DNA of 64,000 bases from Lutimaribacter salitolerans (GTDB taxonomy: Bacteria > Pseudomonadota > Alphaproteobacteria > Rhodobacterales > Rhodobacteraceae): contig NZ_JBHUDD010000057.1 of the NCBI RefSeq assembly GCF_042677865.1, positions 7,700 to 71,699 of the forward strand, written 5' to 3'. Below the pieces are notes generated by a model, which saw only the letters and a list, made by a program, of their open reading frames with translations, did no database searches and had not been told where the DNA came from. Both the position numbers and the translations under genes were made by a program. Below, in pieces: positions 61,311-64,000 of the stretch. The stretch's first letter is position 1, and every line of letters starts with the position of its first letter.

Positions 61311-62723
61311 TTACTGTCTTCCGATGCTTTGCAGCACCCGATCCAACTGCCGACCCTGCTGGCTGATCGCACTTGGGGCGTCCCGGACCATGTTGTAATA
61401 CTCGGTCGGATCATATTGCGGCACGCGCAGGTTCAGGTTGTCCACCGTCAGCAGCCCCATGGCGCGCAGCAACGCGTAATAGGCCGTGTATTCATTCGAT
61501 GCGGCGGTGATGCGGCTGGCCTGCGCGTTCAGCAGTTCCTGTTCCGCGTTCAGCACGTCCAGCGTGGTGCGCGCGCCCAGCGTCGCCTCTTCGCGGACAC
61601 CGTCAAAGGCAACACGCGCGGCGCGGATCTGTTCGTCCACGGCCTCGATCGCGGCCTGCGCCACCTGCACCTGCGCATAGGCCCTGCCCACGTTCTGTGC
61701 GATGGTGCGCTGAGTCTCGAGCAAGGCACCGCGCTGCGCATCGCGCTGCGCGATCGCCCGGCGCGACAGGGCACGCAATTGCCCGCCCTGATAGATCACG
61801 CTGCCGGTCTGGATACCGACCGAGCCGCTGCGGGTGAAATTGTCCGAGCTGAAATTCTCGGTCACGCCCAGACGACCGGTCAGGCTGACCTCGGGCTGGG
61901 TGGCGGCGCGGGCCAGCAACACCCCCAGATCGGCTGCCGTCACCTCGAACTGCGCCCGCAGGATATCGGGATGCCTGCGCATCGCAACGGCCTTGGCCGC
62001 GTCCACGTTGCGGGCGGGCAACTGCATCGCAGGCGGCTGGGTCAGGTTGCCGGGCGCACGACCAACGGCAAAGCGGAAATCCTCGATCGCGATGGCCAGA
62101 TCGCCCTCGGCCTGCGCCAGGTTGCTCCGCGCCTCTGCCAGCCGGGCCTGCGCCAGCGCCACGTCGGTGCGGGTCACCTCGCCCACCTCGAACCGGTCAT
62201 TGGCGGCGCGCAATTCCTGCGTGATCACGCGGATGTTGTTCTGTCGCAACTGCACGATCTCGGACCGGCTGCGCACATCCATATAGGCCTGCACAGCCCG
62301 TTGCAGCACCTGCTGTTCCACCCCGATCAGGGCCTGGCGCGTGCCCAGCACCGTTTCCTTGGCGATGTCCACGCGCATCTGGTTGCGCCCGCCGTTCCAC
62401 AGCACCAGCTCGGCCGTCAGCGCCATCGACACGCTGCTGCCTTCCAGACCCTGCTCTCCGACCGCGTTGCGCGCCTCGCCGAACTGTCGGGTCACATCGC
62501 CGACCCAACGCAGCACCGGGCGCAGGTTCGACACGGCCACCGCCACATCCTCGTCTGCCGCGCGCAGGACCGCCCGGTTCTGCTCCAGCAAGCCGCTGGA
62601 TTTATAGGCATCCGCCATGGCGTCCGACAGGGTTTCCGCCTGCGCGCCCCCGGGATTGGCCAGAGCAAGGCACAGCCCCGCAACCCCGGCCGCAACCGCC
62701 GTTCTGATCTGGGTGATACGCAT
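61311..62723 (-). CDS. tolC: TolC-family outer-membrane efflux protein
   Basis: Outer-membrane trimer channel of type I secretion and efflux systems, 470 residues. A signal peptide (residues 1-29, ending GGAQA) is followed by two related helical halves: SSGLLEQNRAVLRAADEDVAVAVSNLRP and the repeat SRRAIAQRDAQRGALLETQRTIAQNV, with the periplasmic tip near residue 180. Its neighbour upstream is a PCMT-like methyltransferase and downstream the PopZ-like gene, a typical alphaproteobacterial set. Confidence 0.93.
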   Translation of the reverse strand: MRITQIRTAVAAGVAGLCLALANPGGAQAETLSDAMADAYKSSGLLEQNRAVLRAADEDVAVAVSNLRPVLRWVGDVTRQFGEARNAVGEQGLEGSSVSMALTAELVLWNGGRNQMRVDIAKETVLGTRQALIGVEQQVLQRAVQAYMDVRSRSEIVQLRQNNIRVITQELRAANDRFEVGEVTRTDVALAQARLAEARSNLAQAEGDLAIAIEDFRFAVGRAPGNLTQPPAMQLPARNVDAAKAVAMRRHPDILRAQFEVTAADLGVLLARAATQPEVSLTGRLGVTENFSSDNFTRSGSVGIQTGSVIYQGGQLRALSRRAIAQRDAQRGALLETQRTIAQNVGRAYAQVQVAQAAIEAVDEQIRAARVAFDGVREEATLGARTTLDVLNAEQELLNAQASRITAASNEYTAYYALLRAMGLLTVDNLNLRVPQYDPTEYYNMVRDAPSAISQQGRQLDRVLQSIGRQ

Positions 62724-62758
62724 GTGGCAGGCTCCCGTAGGTGGATATTCGTGATGGT

Positions 62759-63412
62759 TCAGAGAGTGAACGCGGCGTGACGCTCGAAGCCCGGCAGAAC
62801 CGGTGCGCCGGCGTTGAAGGCATGGCGCCAGTTCATCGCACCGTCCACCTTGTAGCCGATGCGCGCAACACCAAGATGACCCTCGTCAAACAGGCACAGG
62901 ATGCGCCCGCCGTCCTTGATCTGGGTGATGATCGTTTCTGGCAGATGCGCCACCGCGCCCTGCAGCACGACCACGTCATAGGTGCCATGCTGCGCCGCAC
63001 CCTCGGCGAGTGGGCCGACATGGATGATGACGTTGTCGGCCTCGGCCGCACTCAGCGAGGCCTGAGCCTCGGCGGCCATCGCCTCATCCTCTTCGACGCC
63101 AACCACAGCCTGCGCCAGTCGCGATATGACAGCAGCGGAATAGCCCAGCCCGACGCCGATATCCATCACCAGCTCGTCGGGCTGAATATCCAGCAAGTCC
63201 AGCATCTTGCCCAGCGTCCGCGGCTCCAGCACCACGCGCCCCCGGCCCAGATCGATGTTCTCGCCCATATAGGCAGCCTCGCGCTTGTCGTTGGGCACGA
63301 AATCCTCGCGCGGGACGGCAAGCATGGCCTCGATCACGGGAAACTTGGTCACGTCATTGGGGCGTACCTGGGTGTCGACCATGATGGTACGACGCACGGC
63401 AAAATCGGTCAT
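62759..63412 (-). CDS. PCMT-family protein methyltransferase-like
   Basis: A 217-residue SAM-dependent methyltransferase of the protein-L-isoaspartate type. It has the N-terminal TQVRPNDVTKFPVIEAMLAVPREDFVP, then the SAM-binding MDIGVGLGYSAAVISRLA and the family VVLQGAVAHLPE segment. In alphaproteobacteria this pcm-like gene sits directly before tolC, as here (35 bases apart). Some members may not methylate isoaspartate, so the substrate is not claimed. Confidence 0.85.
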   Translation of the reverse strand: MTDFAVRRTIMVDTQVRPNDVTKFPVIEAMLAVPREDFVPNDKREAAYMGENIDLGRGRVVLEPRTLGKMLDLLDIQPDELVMDIGVGLGYSAAVISRLAQAVVGVEEDEAMAAEAQASLSAAEADNVIIHVGPLAEGAAQHGTYDVVVLQGAVAHLPETIITQIKDGGRILCLFDEGHLGVARIGYKVDGAMNWRHAFNAGAPVLPGFERHAAFTL

Positions 63413-63567
63413 CGGACTAAACCCATTCGTTCAGAAGTCCCGCCTGTTTTGTCACATCCCGCCACGGGCGGCAACGCCCAACAACAGCTCATTTGGCCAC
63501 GATGACCCCGCATAGCCCCTTGCACCCCATGCAACAATCCGCTACCTGATCGCGCACCACAAGGCAC

Positions 63568-63641
63568 GGCGAGTTGGCGGAGTGGTGACGCAGCGGATTG
63601 CAAATCCGTCCACACCGGTTCGATTCCGGTACTCGCCTCCA
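63568..63641 (+). tRNA. tRNA-Cys (anticodon GCA)
   Basis: The acceptor stem GGCGAGT pairs with ACTCGCC, then U73 and an encoded CCA (63639-63641). The anticodon arm has GCGGA-TTGCAAA-TCCGT giving GCA, and the T arm contains GGTTCGATTCC. Length 74 bases including CCA. Confidence 0.96.
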
Positions 63642-64000
63642 ATAAAATCAATGACATAGCAGACTTTCCTCACGCAAAAAAGCGTTGCACACCTGATACA
63701 CACTGTACACACCGAGCGCGCTGCAGATTCGCTGTGTTGGACAGGGCGTTTGGGGGGCTGCTGTGAGGGCTGTTTTTTGGACTGTGGCAGCAATGACTCA
63801 CTGTGGCGCACAGTGCTATGGCCTGCCCTGCCCTGCTGCATAATCTACGCAGTTTTCCTGTGTGTGCGCTGACTGTATGCTGGGCTCATGTCCCAGGATG
63901 TCCAAACCATCCGCATTAGTGTAGCGCGACAAACTTGATGAGAAGAGCGCGTCAATCAGGATGAGAATCCTTGGTCGCGACGCTTGAGAAGATGCCGCCC
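63642..64000. other. Gene-free tail after tRNA-Cys, possible edge of an integrated element
   Basis: No convincing gene on either strand in these 359 bases. Composition is visibly less GC-rich than the rest and has oligopurine/pyrimidine stretches and short repeats such as GATGAGAA (twice near 63938-63976). The tRNA-Cys 3' end is a common integrase target, so this could be the left part of a genomic island whose genes lie beyond the window. From 63920 a TGTAGCGCGACAAACTTGATG-like start might be an insertion-sequence end; low confidence. Confidence 0.35.

Noticed and set aside
63542..63841. Minus-strand frame of 99 codons across tRNA-Cys
   Set aside because: It reads through the tRNA and a low-complexity tail and shows no conserved domain.
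63920..63945. TGTAGCGCGACA-type start resembling an IS21-like terminal repeat
   Set aside because: No transposase gene or partner end is visible within the window; kept only as a remark in the tail feature.
1..64000. CRISPR arrays, rRNA or integrase genes
   Set aside because: No evenly spaced repeats, ribosomal RNA or recombinase motifs were seen on either strand.

Overview
The window is a GC-rich chromosomal segment of an alphaproteobacterium, most likely a marine Rhodobacteraceae (Roseobacter lineage). The signs are a soxVWXYZAB block divergent from soxSRT, a fused carnitine dehydrogenase/thioesterase next to a beta-keto acid cleavage enzyme, a SAM-II riboswitch before metZ, aerobic-type cobS/cobT/cobQ, a GAAC-N7-GAAC LexA box, and the tolC/pcm/PopZ-like neighbourhood. 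Genes are dense and often overlap by ATGA. No phage, plasmid, CRISPR or complete insertion sequence is visible.

Layout. 1-7.2 kb: thiosulfate oxidation. soxV, W, X, Y, Z, A and B (B cut by the left edge) lie on the minus strand, and soxS, soxR and soxT on the plus strand. An identical 13-base site lies in the soxS/soxV and soxW/soxX gaps and is the likely SoxR operator. 7.2-14.5 kb: acyl-CoA dehydrogenase with a perfect operator-like palindrome, tRNA-Leu(GAG), a LytTR membrane regulator coupled to frnE-like and lipB genes, cytochrome c2, ctaD behind an FNR box, and DUF2244. 14.5-17.5 kb: a carnitine-to-glycine-betaine operon with a lipocalin-like lipoprotein. 17.5-24.8 kb: a frameshifted aldo/keto reductase, an SOS-controlled ImuA-like gene, an MFS pump, metG, trkH and two small proteins. 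24.9-31.9 kb: folE2, metZ with its riboswitch, a hydrolase, and yciB/EamA/unknown/ftsY.

32-38 kb: a small secreted protein, an AlkB-type hydroxylase overlapping a thioesterase, DUF4177 and J-domain proteins, a second MFS pump and an exported MsrB. 37.5-42.6 kb: a fasciclin, anti-sigma and ECF sigma locus, then cobS and cobT. 42.7-58.4 kb: aminopeptidase P, DUF427, a ClC channel, an LDHD-type dehydrogenase, valS, enoyl-CoA hydratase, a HisC-like aminotransferase, alanine/serine-glyoxylate aminotransferase, an MsbA-like ABC exporter, ygfZ and efp. 58.6-63.6 kb: a small conserved protein, cobQ, a PopZ-like protein, tolC, a PCMT-like methyltransferase and tRNA-Cys(GCA). The last ~360 bases after tRNA-Cys hold no gene, look less GC-rich, and may be the edge of an integrated element.

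The most unusual structures are non-coding. A modular three-part repeat occurs at four intergenic sites; its hairpins change sequence but keep pairing. A second inverted-repeat family sits precisely between convergent genes. All calls come from reading the sequence; no database search was run.
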